Positions 1 through 12,639 are shown, counted from the stretch's first letter. The stretch: DNA of 64,000 bases from Lactuca virosa (GCA_928212115.1 CAKMRJ010005412.1:247872050-247936049); one strand, 5' to 3'. Made by a program: numbers and translations. The notes: generated from the sequence alone by a model not told the origin.

Positions 1-193
1 TACCCACCGCACCCTTGACTAGTGGGGGTCGTTAGCCGAACGGGTAGGATAGGACACAACCATCCATTATAAGTATAATGAAATACAAAGTAACTAAACA
101 CTTTTATAAATTCTCAAATCTTAGTTACTTTAGGAAAAATGTGAAAATGATGCTATTCCATGAAATTACACTTTGTACCCTTGCCAAGACGTT

Positions 194-302
194 AATGGAG
201 CGTGTGTGGTTAACCGGCACACTAATTTGGGACTAGCGAAGGGGGCAAAGGGTGACTCGATGTTTGTCATAGATCAATGGAGCGTGTGTGGCTAACCGAC
301 AC
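194..302 (+). repeat. short direct repeats in the copia leader
   Basis: Two copies of a roughly 27-bp unit beginning AATGGAGCGTGTGTGG lie at 194-220 and 276-302, with three scattered differences. They fall in the untranslated leader before gag. Their role is unknown. Confidence 0.7.
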
Positions 303-673
303 ATTGATTAGGTGACTGTAACATTGGGGGCACCAAGTACATTTACATGGTTATTCACACATTGTTTGTGATCCTCGGCATCCCAGTCACAAACTTGAAG
401 GGCATAATTGAGATTAAACATGCCATTGAAAAGTTCAATGAATCTCAAAAGATCTAGGAGTTTCAATTCATTTAAAACCTAATTTTTAATTTTCGTTTAT
501 CATGGTGGAAATTGGTAAATCGTCATTTACCTACCTTCAAATGTTCTGCAATTTGGATTACAGCATCCCTCTTCCAAATTGGAGAATATTGTGTTGGATC
601 CTAGCCTCAATATTTCATTTGGGTGCTATATTGAGGATTTTATCAACTAACTTGAATCTCTCCCGTTTTGTAG

Positions 674-1456
674 ATGTCGAAATCTAACTATGGTCTTCCC
701 AAACCTTTTGGAAAAAGCTTTCCGCATGAAGATGATGTTCCACGATTGGATCATGGAAACGAGAATCATGCTTCACTTCCTCCACATCCTCCAATAATTC
801 TCCCTGACCCACATGTTCGAAGACTTGAAAAGTTCAAGGTCACTCAAGACCTATTGGCAAACAAACACGAAGATGAAAAGTATGTATGTGCTCATGTCTT
901 GGATATGAAGTTGCATATTGACAAATTTGGAATGTTGGGTGTCGAAGTCTCTAGGAAGCTGGCTGTTGACTTGGTTCTTCAATCACTTCCTGACTCATAT
1001 GGTGAGTTCATTAGAGAGTACTATATGATGGACCACGACGTGACCATCATTGATTTGACTTATTTGCTTATTGTTGCTGAATCAGAAATGATTTGGCAGA
1101 CTGGTCAAGCAAAATTTTCTGGTAAATCAATGTCCCAACCTTCTATGGACAATGGCAACATTGGAAGTCCAGAAAAATTTTCTCTACGCAAGAGAAAGGC
1201 CAAGTCTGAGATAGTCCCTTGTGCCATTCCCAAAGAGTCTGTGTGTTTCTACTGCCAAGAGAAGGGGCATTGGTTGCGAAGCTGCCCTAACTACCTGAGA
1301 GATCTAAGAGATGGGAGAGTCAAGATGTATGACTCTGTTTCAGGTAAAATCCACTATCTAACTCTATTAAGTTCCTATTTGTAGATTCTTAATACATGAT
1401 GTGAGATGATTACATTTTGATGTTTTGTAGGATCGAAGAAAAGAAAGGAAGCTTAA
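674..1456 (+). CDS. copia Gag protein with CCHC zinc knuckle (two exons, 674-1343 and 1431-1456)
   Basis: This is the Gag of the flanking copia element, the capsid/nucleocapsid protein that would package element RNA. Residues about 50-160 resemble the copia UBN2-type Gag domain, with helical runs such as KLAVDLVLQSLPDSYGEF. A zinc knuckle CFYCQEKGHWLRSC lies near residues 190-203. The frame reads on to a stop at 1384, but a clean GT-AG intron (1344-1430) can be removed in frame. Exon 2 then adds a basic tail (SKKRKEA) and a stop, giving 231 residues. The ATG at 674 follows a pyrimidine-TAG stretch that could be an acceptor for a leader intron. There is no fused protease, unlike autonomous copia elements. 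Gag assignment is firm; the splice is inferred. Confidence 0.75.
1344..1430 (+). other. candidate 87-nt spliceosomal intron in copia gag
   Basis: The donor is CAG|GTAAAA at 1343/1344 and the acceptor TTTTGTAG ends at 1430, with T-rich sequence before it. Removing it keeps frame (GGA codon across the junction) and ends the protein after a Lys/Arg-rich tail. Splicing is inferred from sequence only. Confidence 0.55.
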
Positions 1457-4400
1457 GCGAAGAGTGAGCTGAGTCTGATCACGAAGAAATGGATTTCGAT
1501 CGCATAATTCGAAGATCGGATTTTTGAGCTGCTGTTTAAGAGTTAGGATAGGTTGCTTAGGAATATGTAATAAGCATAGTTTTCATTTGAATTGCATTGT
1601 AAGGACTAGTTTTTCCGCGTTTTATAAATAAATGAAAATTTGAGTTTTATCTTATTTATTTATCCTTGCAATGTTATTTGTGAAAAATTGATGTTTTTTT
1701 TGTTTCTATTGTTAGCAATATTGAAATGGATATGATTCTTAGTTATGTTATTTGTGGTAATGTCAGAAATTTACCAAATAAGGAAAGATTCTCATCGCCC
1801 AAGTTTCAATTGGACAGAAACTTGGAATCATGCAGCCGGTATTGTATGATGAATGAGAACCTTCGTATTTGGGAAATTAAGACTAATTCCTTGGTCACAT
1901 AAGTATGTGAGTCGAGTAAAGGACTAAAGGATCTAGTACGCATTGTTGTGCACTAGGTCGAGTCCACCATAAAGAACGATAAAATATTCGTCATGATTTG
2001 CTAAAAGATTAGTAAATATGGTTATACTTAAAAGATTAAGTATGATTCTGAATCATTGGAAAGATTTCAATGACTAGCACAACGAATAAGAAGAATCAAT
2101 TAGGCGGAAAGATAAAAGTTTCTCCAATCTGGAAGATGGGAGAGTACTTAAGTATCATGTTTTGTGATTAACTTAGTGATTATGAAACCGTATCATAATT
2201 GATCCTCTAAGGACACCTTAGTACACTAGTATGGCTAAAAAGAGGAATCGGAAATTATTGAAATGGTTAAATCAAAAAGTTAATCCTACTTCGTTCCAAA
2301 ATCAAGTCTTCGAGTCGTACTCTAAGATTGTGATTTGAGTGACACATCTTAAGAAGGTTTATAACACACTCATCAGATGTGGACTAGAAATTGTCTTCTT
2401 GTTCCTGCACATTTGAAATTGGTAAATTGTGATGTCTTGGATAAGACAAAGATCAACTAAAACCAATTGTGTGTAGTGTTTGCGTTGATAAGGACCCACA
2501 CTAACTCTTGAATGTTTTGTCAAGGAATGTTTCTTGACAAGAGAATCTTATATGTCAAGAGGTCAGTGGTTGTCTAAATGATCTTGAAAAGTTTCAAGAA
2601 CTAATCAAGGGTAAACCTATTGTTAAACACTAGCACACGACTTAAGGTTTGTAACCTATCGTGTTGACACATTCTTGTTTCTGTGCCCATTTCAATTAAA
2701 GTTGACTATGCATGTGAGTCCTATGAGTTCTCATTTGAATACATAAAGGCAAAGAACCTTAATCAATGAAAGTTCATTGATTTGTATGGGTGATCTGCTC
2801 AACAACTTGGAAGCAATGATAGGCCCTTGTGCTGCCAGGTGGCAATAAATCAAGATTGAACAAGTTCAGTCCATATGAGTTTGGATTTGTCACTAACCTT
2901 GTCTTGTGATTATGCTTATGACGGATTCACATGGATAGCAACACATACACCATGAAATCTAAGTGATAAGGTTTCTCTCCACTTCATGAAAATGATTGTG
3001 AGGAAACGCTTTCACTAGGAAGATTTTAAGGAGATAGCGATTGTGTAAATTGCATTCTAAAATTCGATTATGATTACGACATCCCTCTTCATAGTTTGAA
3101 TTGTGAGATTTGGCAATTAGTTTGAACAATTAAGACTTATTGTTGTAAGTTATGAAATTGTTTAGACACACATATGAGATATCTAAGGAAAGGTGTATGA
3201 GTTTGAGAAGCTTAGATAAAGGCTTATCATAGCATCTCGTATCAGAAATATGAACTTTCGTTAAGGAAATCAATAAGTATTGATTTCTAGAAGTCCAGCT
3301 GTATTCTGAGTACATGTCAAAGCTAGTGGGAGCATAAATGTTATGCTAGTAAAGTAATAATTATCATGTTAGTGGGATCATGATTATTATGTTGCAAGTT
3401 AGCAATATTAATTCTAGAAAACAAAAGTTTCACTTTGCAAAGTTGCAGGGGTTGAAAGGATGTTGTGCTATAATTAAGGGAGAGAATATTATACTTCATT
3501 TCAAATATAAAGGCTTAGATCGAGAAATTTTAATCAAATTTAGTCAAAAGGTATATATGGATGTTATGTTGAAAAGATTCAACATAAGGGAATCGTCTCA
3601 CGTTTTCATTGCGTATCGTATCCCATACGCTTCGGGTATAGGACCGATTGCATATGCTGTAATATTTGACCGTTCTGATTTTCCAAATGCCTAGGGCATT
3701 AAGAGGGAAAAAGGACCAGAACCAAATGTGACTGAAATTAATTAAACAACTGTCAAGAACAATCGGAGGTTCGCCAAGGATTGGTCACTTGTGGGCAGTT
3801 GGAAGTAGAATATTGGATGGAACATATCGACATTATTATGAATAGATATGATTCTATTTAGAATGAGCTGTCATATGGAAAATATGGAAATGTTTCCATA
3901 AATGGGAGTTGGATATCAAGAATCTATGTCTAGATTAGAAACTTTTATGCAGGAAGGATGTTAAAAGGAATGTACTTTGAATGTGAGACTTTGTATCTAT
4001 GGAATTGCCTTGTAACAATCTCCAATATAGCACTTTGTAATATCATTGGCAAAGTCTTGGTGGCTTTGATCCTATGACATTACAAAAGGATCATTGCATG
4101 AAAAGTTAGAATCTAACATATTCTAATAGTGGCAAGAATTTGGTATTCTTACACTTATAAGGATTAGGAGTTGTGAAATGAGTATCGTTGGAAATGTGTT
4201 CAATTGATATATTTCACAAAGTAAGGATCATAGGTAAACATAGTGTGCATGCTTGGAGCATGGGACAAATGTTGTTATAATTCAAGTAATAAGTTGATTA
4301 TCCGAAACATTATACAATGAATAATGTGTAATCAATATGGTGACTAAATAAAAGGTTTTTTATTTATACTCACAAGTTTGAGGCCATATTGGATTCGATT

Positions 4401-5090
4401 ATTCTTATGTTTCACTTTGCATGTTTTGACTTCCCGAATAATAAGATTATTCAAACCATCCACAGTCGATAAATACTTTGGAAGTAGGTATTGAAGCTAG
4501 ACTGTCGTGAATTGGTTTGTAGACTGTCTAAAGTGTATTAGACATAGCAAAAGTTTGCTACAACGTTCATGAGCACTTATGAATTAAGATTTAAGCATTG
4601 GATTAAACCCACACTCACTTGAATCACTTCATGGATTTTATCACGGGTGATTAGTGAGACGATAATATTATATATTCTTGAAACCAAGACGTGTGAGTTG
4701 TAATTTACAAGTCGGTTGCACATTGATAATATGTAAACGCACCAGTAACTTGGTGTTATAAACATATTGTTGTGTGTGATTTGATGAGTAGGTACAAGCG
4801 AGCATTTGAGTCGAAGTTTATCTGTTCCTTTTATCCAAAGTCGATAAAAGCGATATTTGTGGGCCCCTCGATGATTTAGTGATGACACCCTAAAGCGCTT
4901 GGCCAAGCCTGGACTAAGTTGATGTGTTCAATTGTAGTCTATTGTCTCAGTCTATACGATATCTAGAATGGAGAAATATATGATCCCTTATCTAAAGGAC
5001 GCGTTTCTGATAAGATCAGAGTTGACAGCGGCTTTTGAAAGCAACGATTGCTGATTAGTTCGTACATGAAAAATAGTTATTAGACTTATC
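1457..5090 (+). pseudogene. decayed copia pol region
   Basis: No frame is open for more than about 100 codons here. Around 2145-2280 the sequence still follows, codon by codon with many stops, the end of the copia integrase core (the stretch before and through the glutamate-containing ERRNR-like motif). Elsewhere the relation to pol is too weak to assign. The contrast with the intact gag just upstream suggests that pol has been neutral for a long time while gag was kept. The plus-strand frame at 3380-3694 and the minus-strand frame at 4577-4906 show no recognisable domain and look like chance frames. Confidence 0.55.
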
Positions 5091-5102
5091 CAAGTGGGAG
5101 AC
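5091..5102 (+). other. polypurine tract before the copia 3' LTR
   Basis: CCAAGTGGGAGAC immediately precedes the TGTTGG LTR start, the standard position and form of a copia plus-strand priming site. Confidence 0.75.
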
Positions 5103-5913
5103 TGTTGGATTAGGTCTCTAAGCCCATAACTATTTTGGTATGTACTTGACCCGATTATGAGCATGGTCCTTTTGGGTTGCCTTCACCATAGCAACTGATA
5201 GGATGAATTATGGAGAAAGAGAATTAATTATGATTTATTAATATATTATATGAATAATATATTAAAAGAGAAATCATATTGTTTAATTAATATTAGTCAA
5301 GAATTAATTAAGAATTAATTTTGTGGCTAAAAGAGATTAATTAAATAAAGGGGACTGATATTGCAATTATATGATAGTTGCAAATTGGGCTATGGATTGC
5401 TAATGGAAAGGGCATTGGACGAAATATATGGGAAGCCCATATGAGTTTCGTCCAAGGGCTTTCTATAGGGACTCCATGGGTTTCTTAAGGCCTAAGCAGG
5501 GAATTAGGGTTTCACCTAAAACCCTAGTAGCCCACACAAGTATATAAAGACCCTAGGGCTCCCAAAAACGTGGCTAGGTTTTCTCTAGAAGATCTTGGAC
5601 GTTTTTGGTGCTCCTCCTTCCTCTCCTAAGTCATCTTGTTGCTAGTGGTGTTTGTGACTCCATTAGAGGTGCAACATTTGAGGCACTAAGCTTTCAGAAG
5701 TCAAGATCAAGAAGAATTGTGATTGTTATTGCTACATAACAATCAAGGTAATGTTTCTAACCCTAATCTTATGTCAATTTCGATAATAGCATGTTAGATC
5801 TAGGGTTTATGCTTTGGTATTCAATGTTGTTGTGTTCATAGTAGAAAACCTAGATCAAAGCAATTAGGGTTGCATGTACACCATAGGAATGTTGTAATGC
5901 TCAAAACCCAACA
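5103..5913 (+). repeat. 3' LTR of the copia element (811 bp)
   Basis: It starts TGTTGGATTAGG and ends AAACCCAACA, giving short inverted termini TGTTGG/CCAACA. It contains an AT-rich promoter-like part near 5220-5340 and a TATATAAAG at 5540. Its partner lies left of the window. Confidence 0.8.
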
Positions 5914-7117
5914 CTTACAACCATTCATGGTACGACCTCACTCATCCCATAGAATGCTATGTGCCAAGTCGTAGACTTACCACACTTTCACACGCGTCTA
6001 CCACCAAGTGAACGCTACGGTTACCCCACGTTCTCACTGCACTTCCACAACTGCCATGGGCCCTGCCCATGGTTTCGCCAACCATCTATAAGAATACCTA
6101 ATCGAAGATCAATATGAGCCAGAACCCCGACCAAGATACACAAATCCTCAATGTCTGATTCCCTAAGTATGATCAAAACCAACTATTCTATTTCCCTTAG
6201 ATACGAATTCCAAGTTAATCTGCATTTGAAATTATTACCGATATTTCCAAGTGATTCTCCCCCACTTGGAATTAGCCCCTCTCTAACGGCTTCAAGACTT
6301 TTACTATAAATTCACAATCCATAGCGTCCGGACCCTAATCTTTCTAGTTTGATCACCATCCATATCAAGAAACTTCCCATAAAACCTTCTCAACCATAAA
6401 ATCAAAACCTGCTCAAAAGTGCATCCATTACACCCTAAAGTAGATTGATAACTCAACAATAGATCTACACCCTACTAATGATAGCGATTGATTCGACGAT
6501 CCAACCCCACCTTCAATTGATAATCAACCCAAGGAATACGCACCCCTCTTAACTCTATTTCGTTGTCCCAGAGGGGACAATCGGCTACAACGAGATCTTG
6601 TCTAAAAGCTTCTAACGCAAGTACTGCGTGCACAACCCCAACAGCAGGAATCAAACCACAACTCACCCCGCACCTACTTCAGATAAATTCTCAATCTTCT
6701 CCACCATAAAAGATCTCAACAGTCTCAAACACCAGAAATCCAACGAACTTACACTGCAACTTCCTTCGTCCCATCGCGCGGAAACCATCAAAATCAATCT
6801 GGTTGTTGATCCTTCAAGTAGAACACTCAATCCTCCCCCGCTCAGGTCTTGCTCCCTCATTAGCCGACGTCTTCCACGTCGAAGCCTAAAAACATTTCAT
6901 CCAGATACTCTCTAACATAGCTCTCGGTATGAAAAATGCATATGACAATTCTCGAATAATAACCAACAATTGCAAGGAAAATCTCGATCCCTAGATGGAT
7001 ATGTTAGAAGCTTTCCCAACATTACATCTTCCAAACCTTTACAAACAATCCTCTTACTCTTATGATTTATGAATCACCCCAAAATCCAAAACCCCGACCC
7101 ATTAAAACCTACAAATG
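5914..7117. other. unassigned sequence between copia 3' LTR and gypsy gag remnant
   Basis: Only short frames are present, the longest being 6628-6915 (+) and 6475-6666 (-). Neither shows a domain I recognise. By position it should be the pol side of gypsy element A, but I see no protease DSG, RT F/YxDD or integrase motifs. Confidence 0.4.
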
Positions 7118-7746
7118 CTAACATAATAGTTCTAACAATCTAACTATACGAATGAATATCCATTCTAGATTAAACCGAGGATCTAAATTCATACCTGTGA
7201 TTTTTTGCGTTTCAACCTTAACACCCTGCCGGACGGTGGGTATCTGGGCTTTTACTCCCTCTGCTATCCATGAAGGACAGTCAGGTTTGAGATGACCCGG
7301 CTGGTGACGGTGGAAACACATCCGGTCCTTCTTGTAGTCGCGAACGACATGCCCTTTTCTCTCCACACTTGTAGAATTTAAACTTGTGACAAGCAAACCT
7401 GTGGGTTCCACCACACTTCCCGAATATATTAAAGCCCCTTGACTTTAAATACCCAGGTTAGTAGCCTCAAACTCTTCCTCCATCACTGAATGCGTCCTCT
7501 TTCTCTTTCGAGTCGTGTTTCCACGTAAAGATCTGCCCCAGTAGTCATCACAACAGTCCCACTCACAGTCTACATGGCTGCAGTTCACTCCTCAAACTTG
7601 GTAATTAGCCTGCTAGTGATCCGATCCACGATGACAGGTAACTCTTCGTGTAATATTTGTGAAACCTTAGTGGAAATCATCTGTCGTATCTTATCTTCAG
7701 TCAACCCCGACTTATACTGGCCACCAGATCCCCTTGTGAACACCAT
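7118..7746 (-). pseudogene. gypsy Gag remnant (element A)
   Basis: On the minus strand a frame opens at the ATG at 7746 with MVFTRGSGG, the usual N-terminal style of plant gypsy Gag, followed by a helical stretch (KIRQMISTKVSQILHEELP). It is broken before 7414, where another frame carries a damaged zinc knuckle CFHRHQPGHLKPDCP. In that knuckle the second cysteine of the C-x2-C pair is arginine. The core Gag domain between the two pieces is missing. It is dead and only diagnostic of the element class. Confidence 0.7.
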
Positions 7747-7788
7747 ACTGAAAATGAACCAAAATATATCAGAAATGCCACAATTCAT

Positions 7789-8038
7789 ACCATTTCAACC
7801 AAAATAGAGAGACTAAACCCTCAGGTTTGTGACTACCTTGCTACACGTATGGGTCCTATTCTTTCAGTAGTACGGTCCCATACTACCTTCCACATATATA
7901 TTCGTATTTGTCTCAATGGATCATCAGAAACTACCAAAAAGAATCCCAGAACTACGATACTTATACATAATATACTCAATCTCTCGAGAATGGGTAAACA
8001 TTCCTTAGCTGGCCTTCTACACACACTCACCCAATATG
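7789..8038 (-). other. gypsy element A leader, gag-proximal part
   Basis: This untranslated sequence upstream of gag on the minus strand is similar to 63320-63560 upstream of the gag of element D. It ends at 8038, where the solo LTR is inserted. The last five bases (8034-8038, ATATG) are the left copy of the target-site duplication. Confidence 0.65.
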
Positions 8039-8499
8039 TGTCACACCCCAAAACCGGAACGGCGGAAACGTTCTGGGGTGGAGGACGTCATGTTTAGTAT
8101 CACAAGGCATGCATCATATTAATCAAAGTAATAAAAAACCCATTTCATTAGAAAGAAAGTGTTTACAAAGTATGTGGTTCACATAACATAGACTACAAAG
8201 TAAATAACAAAACAAAAAATGAAGCTATACTGCTCCATCTTCTGAATCCCAGTGCGCGTACCTGTCTACTGGTCTCCTGAGAATACAATTTATTTTGAAA
8301 GAGTAGATCAGCATTTAAGCTGGTGAGTTCATAAGATTTTAGTGATGTAAGTAAGTTGTAAGAAAGTTGTAGTAAGTTGTAAGTTCTTTTAGAAAAGTTC
8401 GTCTGTTCCTCCAGAAAATCCTATATTTCATGCTTTGATGAAAGATAAGTAAAAATGACTCTACAATCCTTTCTATGAGTACTAAATGGATACAAGTTA

Positions 8500-9124
8500 T
8501 ATAAAACCCAGAGTAAACAAACAATCGGTTGTGTGTATCTGCCCTAAGCCCACAACCAAACAAGGAACAGGAAATGAGGCGGAAGGCACACATCCCATTG
8601 GTTGTTAGATAATCGTTGTATATAACCCTGGCGTATACACTTGGTACTCATGGAGTTAACTGTAATAGTTCATTTATATTTGATGAAAAGATTCTTTAAG
8701 AAAACCCTTATTTCTTTTAGTAAAAATGGTAACCACAATGGTTCCTTCTATAATCACTTAGTTTATACTAGCTATATATAATCTAATATCGAACATATAG
8801 TTGATTGTGTAAATCTGCCATAAGCCCACAACCAAACAAGGAACAGGAAATGAGGCAGAAAGAACACATTCAACTACATATCAGGTATTAATTATATATA
8901 ACCCTGATGTATAAACTAAGGTATTATAGAATTAACCACCTAAGGTCCTTTAAGTTATACTGGTTTAATAAAATGGATTAAACCCATTATTGGTAAGTTT
9001 CTAGTTTTGAATAACAAATGTTCTATTTGAAAAGTATGTTTTGTACTAGAAAACGGTGCATTGAATTAGTGTCCTATGACCTGACCCATACCTGGTACCC
9101 CTTATGATTACTTGGTGTATACGG

Positions 9125-9211
<87 letters not shown>

Positions 9212-9360
9212 CTAAGACCGAATAGATAGCAGGTTGGGTGAATCTGCTCTAAGCCCACAACCAAACAAGGAACAGGAAATGAAGCGGAAAGCACACATCC
9301 TACTACCTGTCGGATCCGATTAATATATATTCCTGATGTATAAACTAAGGAATCATAAAG
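8500..9360. repeat. three diverged copies of an LTR module
   Basis: The phrase TAAGCCCACAACCAAACAAG and the following GGAACAGGAAATGA recur near 8545, 8822 and 9252. Each copy continues into an imperfectly conserved tail (AACCCTGATGTATAAAC-like). The spacings are about 280 and 430 bp, the longer one including the (TA)n tract. Confidence 0.8.
9128..9210. repeat. (TA)n microsatellite
   Basis: An uninterrupted alternation of A and T for about 83 bp inside the solo LTR. Confidence 0.95.
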
Positions 9361-9804
9361 TTAGCATTATAGACCCCTTTCTACTGAATGTACTAGACTC
9401 GACTGTTCTTTTTGTCGTTTGAAAAGATATAAGTTTTCCCTAGTTTATAACTATCTTAACTCGAAAATAGTTTGCATTAACTTTCAAGTGGAACTGTCAC
9501 AATATGAAAGTAATGGGAAAAATGTAAGTACACAGTTGTCTTTTAAATTGACAAACTGAAGTACTGATTACCTTAAAACAAGTTTGTTTTATTAAGGTCA
9601 TAATGTGATGAATAGTACCCATACTATACGCTCTCCCTGCAAGAGATTCTGGGAACCAAACGCGACTTCAGCAAACAAATTGCTGAGCCGTGTAAATTCA
9701 CATTAAAGTTATATGATCATGTATACCCAATTTACTATCACCTTTTGTTTAGAACAATGAGTTAGTGATTATTGGTATAATTAGATCCTGTTTTGTTCTT
9801 CTGC

Positions 9805-10000
9805 TATAGCATTTAGTATGTTCTTTCTGTTATAGTATCTTAGTATGTTCTTTCTGTTATAGTATCTTAGTATGTTCTTTCTGTTATCGTGTATTTTATC
9901 TACCTCCCTGTTTCTCTTTATAGTATGTTCTCTATGTTATCGTGCATTGTATCTACCTCCCTGATTCTCTTTATAGTATGTTCTAGTATCTAGTATGAAC
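9805..10000. repeat. 27-bp minisatellite and a following duplicated segment
   Basis: The unit TTAGTATGTTCTTTCTGTTA plus TAGTATC repeats three times from 9813 with a 27-bp period. Two copies of a longer segment with ATCTACCTCCCTG and TTCTCTTTATAGTATGTTCT follow. Confidence 0.8.
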
Positions 10001-10506
10001 TGAACCCCTAAACTATACCTATTATAGTTTACTAGTATGTTTACTTGAACTGTTACTGAAAAGACTCATTTATCTACTAAGTTATGATTGTACTTTAAAA
10101 ACGGAGTTTTATAAACTATAAAGTAACATAACTTAAAAAGAGTTTTTGAAATGTTTTGATCACTTATAAAAACATAAGCAATCCTTTGAAAGATGTTTAT
10201 AACAAACAATTACACAACTATCACTGTGTTCAACTTGTATTCCCCCCCTTAAAAGCATTTAAAACAGTTTAAAGATTGATTATAGGGGTATGAACTCACC
10301 TTATGTGGGTGATTCAAATGAATATGCGCGTAAGGATGAGAAGTTCCACGAATGAAGTCCCGAGACACAAACGAGTCCTAAATGACATATAATGGCATAT
10401 ATTGGCATGGATATAGTGTTTAGAAGCAACCACATGCAAGGAAACACCTTTAGGGACTAGGAAACACTTGGACTAAGTGTTAGAATCACATGTGATTCAT
10501 CTAAGG

Positions 10507-11172
10507 GGAGTGTACGACCACTAATTGGAGTGTGCAGCCATGGGTGTACGGCCATGGAGTGTACGGCCGTACACTCATGGTAACAAGTGCACAAAAGGGT
10601 CTTTTAATGATAGGGAAGCTTGTGGGACAATTACTCAACAAGTGTTGAAGCTAGGTTTGCATTTTGGAGGCCCCTTTAGGGGTGTTTTGAGGGGTGTACG
10701 GCCACACATGGGTGTACGGCCGTACACTCCTTATGATCTTGAGTTTTGGTCATTTTTAGGGTGTTAATCAAGTGTTCCTAACATGTAATAAGCATAAGGA
10801 AGGAGTACTTACACTTTGGAAGCTCAAAAGGGTTCACAATCACCAAGAACAAGTGTGTGTTCTTGGTGTTCTTGGTGTTCTTGGTGAAATGGATGAAGAT
10901 TTGAAGATCTACCCAAAAGATGATTTGCAATGGATGAAATCAAAGGGTGTTTCTAGGTTAAGAAGAATAACAACAATCAAAACGGAAGAAAGGCTTACAT
11001 TCTTGAAGATCGGGGTGAAAATCTTGATGATAGTTGAGAGAAAACTCGAGTTCTTGACTTGGAAACTGAAGAAATGGCTTAGGAATGAAGGGATATCACT
11101 CTTATGGAGGGGGTGTACGGCCGCACACACATGTGTGTACGGCCGTACACTCCCTCTAATGGAGTGTTCGGC
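10507..11172. repeat. GTACGGCCGTAC palindromic words in the solo LTR
   Basis: The word GTGTACGGCC, often as the full palindrome GTGTACGGCCGTACAC, occurs in two clusters, 10507-10730 and 11108-11172, on both sides of a stretch that can be read as short frames. See the finding on family-specific palindromic words. Confidence 0.8.
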
Positions 11173-11352
11173 TCGATTTCAACGCGAAGAACTTAAGCAA
11201 CTCAATCCTATACTCAATGCTTGAATGTACTGAGCTTAGAACCCTTAAACAGACTCTAAACAATGCTAACTGATAGCAGAAACGGGTCTGACACTCGGTT
11301 GGATTGAATGGCTGAACTTACAAGGCAAAGATTTTGGGGTTGTCACAATATG

Positions 11353-11977
11353 ACACTCCCAATACCCACTAAATAGCGCACCATGAGTACTACACACTCT
11401 CTAGGCCATCCTAGGATCCCCAGCTCACCCTGCCATCAGCTGCCGAAAGACCCCTATTGGTACCAGTTAACTAATTTATGAATACAATCACATGCAACAT
11501 AACTTAAATAATCATAAATTAAAAGATTCAACCCTACAACGGTTGGACTCAGACAAGAGCTGCGTAATAGGACCAAATCCTTCACTCTAAGATTATTTAA
11601 CCCATGCAGCATGTGACTTAACGTATTCAATTAGTAGTTAATTCACACCCAAAAGAGTCCTACAAACAACAAGCAAGCGGCATACGAGCATAAAAACTCT
11701 ATAGGCATAAGGCATCAAAATTCAGGCAATTCTATCATGCAATTCCTAAAGATACCTACCCTACAACTAGCATGCAGTTCTATCCAAGCAAATAAAAATG
11801 TGTGTAACTTGGGGTATACTTTCATGCTCCGGATGATCGTACATGTCTACTCCTTCCTTGGTTACTTTTGAAAAAAATTTTGAAAACAAATTGGAAACTT
11901 TTGCAGATCCTTAGTTTGAGTCTGGATTCACACAAATGTTCGTCCTATTCTCTCAAACCAGAGCTCTAATACCAACT
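11353..11977 (-). other. gypsy element A leader, LTR-proximal part with primer binding site
   Basis: This continues the leader interrupted by the solo LTR. Next to the LTR (11960-11974) the minus strand reads TTGGTATTAGAGCTC. That is a tRNA-Met-type primer site with one substitution from the usual TGGTATCAGAGC. The right part matches 63880-64000 of element D. Confidence 0.7.
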
Positions 11978-12264
11978 TGTAACATCCCGAAATTCAGAGT
12001 GAAATTTTCATTTTTTCAAAAACAATCCAACGGCCACAAATGTTTACAAAACATTATTTCCAAGAATAATAGTCACAATCAAAGTATCCCAAAATCCAAA
12101 ATCGTAAAAACCAAGAGGATATGAACGGTTACGTCTTTGCTTTCCCACGATCGTCTGAAGTACCTGAAACAATAAACTGGAACTATAAGCCAACACTTAG
12201 TGAGTTCCTCCAAAGTATGACACAAAACATATAACATATACAATCATGCATGCTAGGTCTAATA

Positions 12265-12550
12265 AGTCATCGAACTAGAATACCTTCGGGTCCACAGCCA
12301 TCAGGCTGGATTACTCCCGGCCTAATCAATAATTGGACTGGAATACCTTCGGGTCCACAACCATCGGACTGGATTGCCTCTGGCCCAATCCGTCATTAGA
12401 CTGGAATACCGTCGGGTCCACAGCCATCAGGCTGGATTACCCCCGACCCAATTAGTCATTAGGCTGGAATACCACTATACAACGGGTCCAATCAGTCATC
12501 AGACTGGTATACCCTCAGGTTCATATCCATCGGGCTAGATTATCCCCGGT
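12265..12550. repeat. tandem repeat, about 62-bp unit, about 4 copies
   Basis: Units contain GGAATACCTTCGGGTCCA, CAGCCATCAGGCTGGATTAC and CCGGCCCAATC with substitutions. Unit starts near 12278, 12340, 12403 and a weaker copy near 12503. Confidence 0.8.
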
Positions 12551-12639
12551 ATGTTGGCTCACACATATAGAAGTAAAACCTCAACCCAAAACAGTACTAT
12601 GCCGACATATGCAACAAATAAACATCTAAACAGTCAACA

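Larger units (their letters stand above)
1..5913 (+). mobile_element. Ty1/copia LTR retrotransposon, gag-retaining, 5' LTR outside the window
   Basis: The stretch ends in an LTR (5103-5913) that starts TGTTGG and ends CCAACA and is preceded by a purine tract (GTGGGAGA), so the element reads on the plus strand and enters the window in its leader. One good gag frame (674-1456) is followed by about 3.6 kb without a usable pol frame, although relics of copia integrase can be read near 2145-2280. No primer binding site is seen, so the 5' LTR lies left of base 1. The element abuts the minus-strand gypsy sequence at 5914 and probably inserted into it. The left TSD cannot be checked. Confidence 0.85.
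8039..11347 (-). mobile_element. solo LTR of a large-LTR gypsy family (3.3 kb), TSD ATATG
   Basis: The block starts TGTCACACCCC and ends GGGGTTGTCACA. It is flanked by identical 5-bp duplications ATATG (8034-8038 and 11348-11352). Its left end, read on the minus strand, matches the right end of the LTRs of the intact gypsy element C (CCTCCACC..GGACGTTTCCGCC.. to GGGGTGTGACA), and both families begin TGTGACAACC. No internal coding region is present, so this is one LTR left by recombination between two. It carries a three-fold internal repeat, a (TA)n tract, a 27-bp minisatellite and palindromic GTACGGCCGTAC words. Confidence 0.85.

Noticed and set aside
6475..6915. Overlapping frames on both strands between the copia LTR and the gypsy gag remnant
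   Set aside because: No family resemblance could be supported, so they were left as unassigned sequence.
9046..9294. Frames with long Tyr-Ile repeats (also at 47555, 54583, 54899, 56263)
   Set aside because: They are translations of (TA)n microsatellites.
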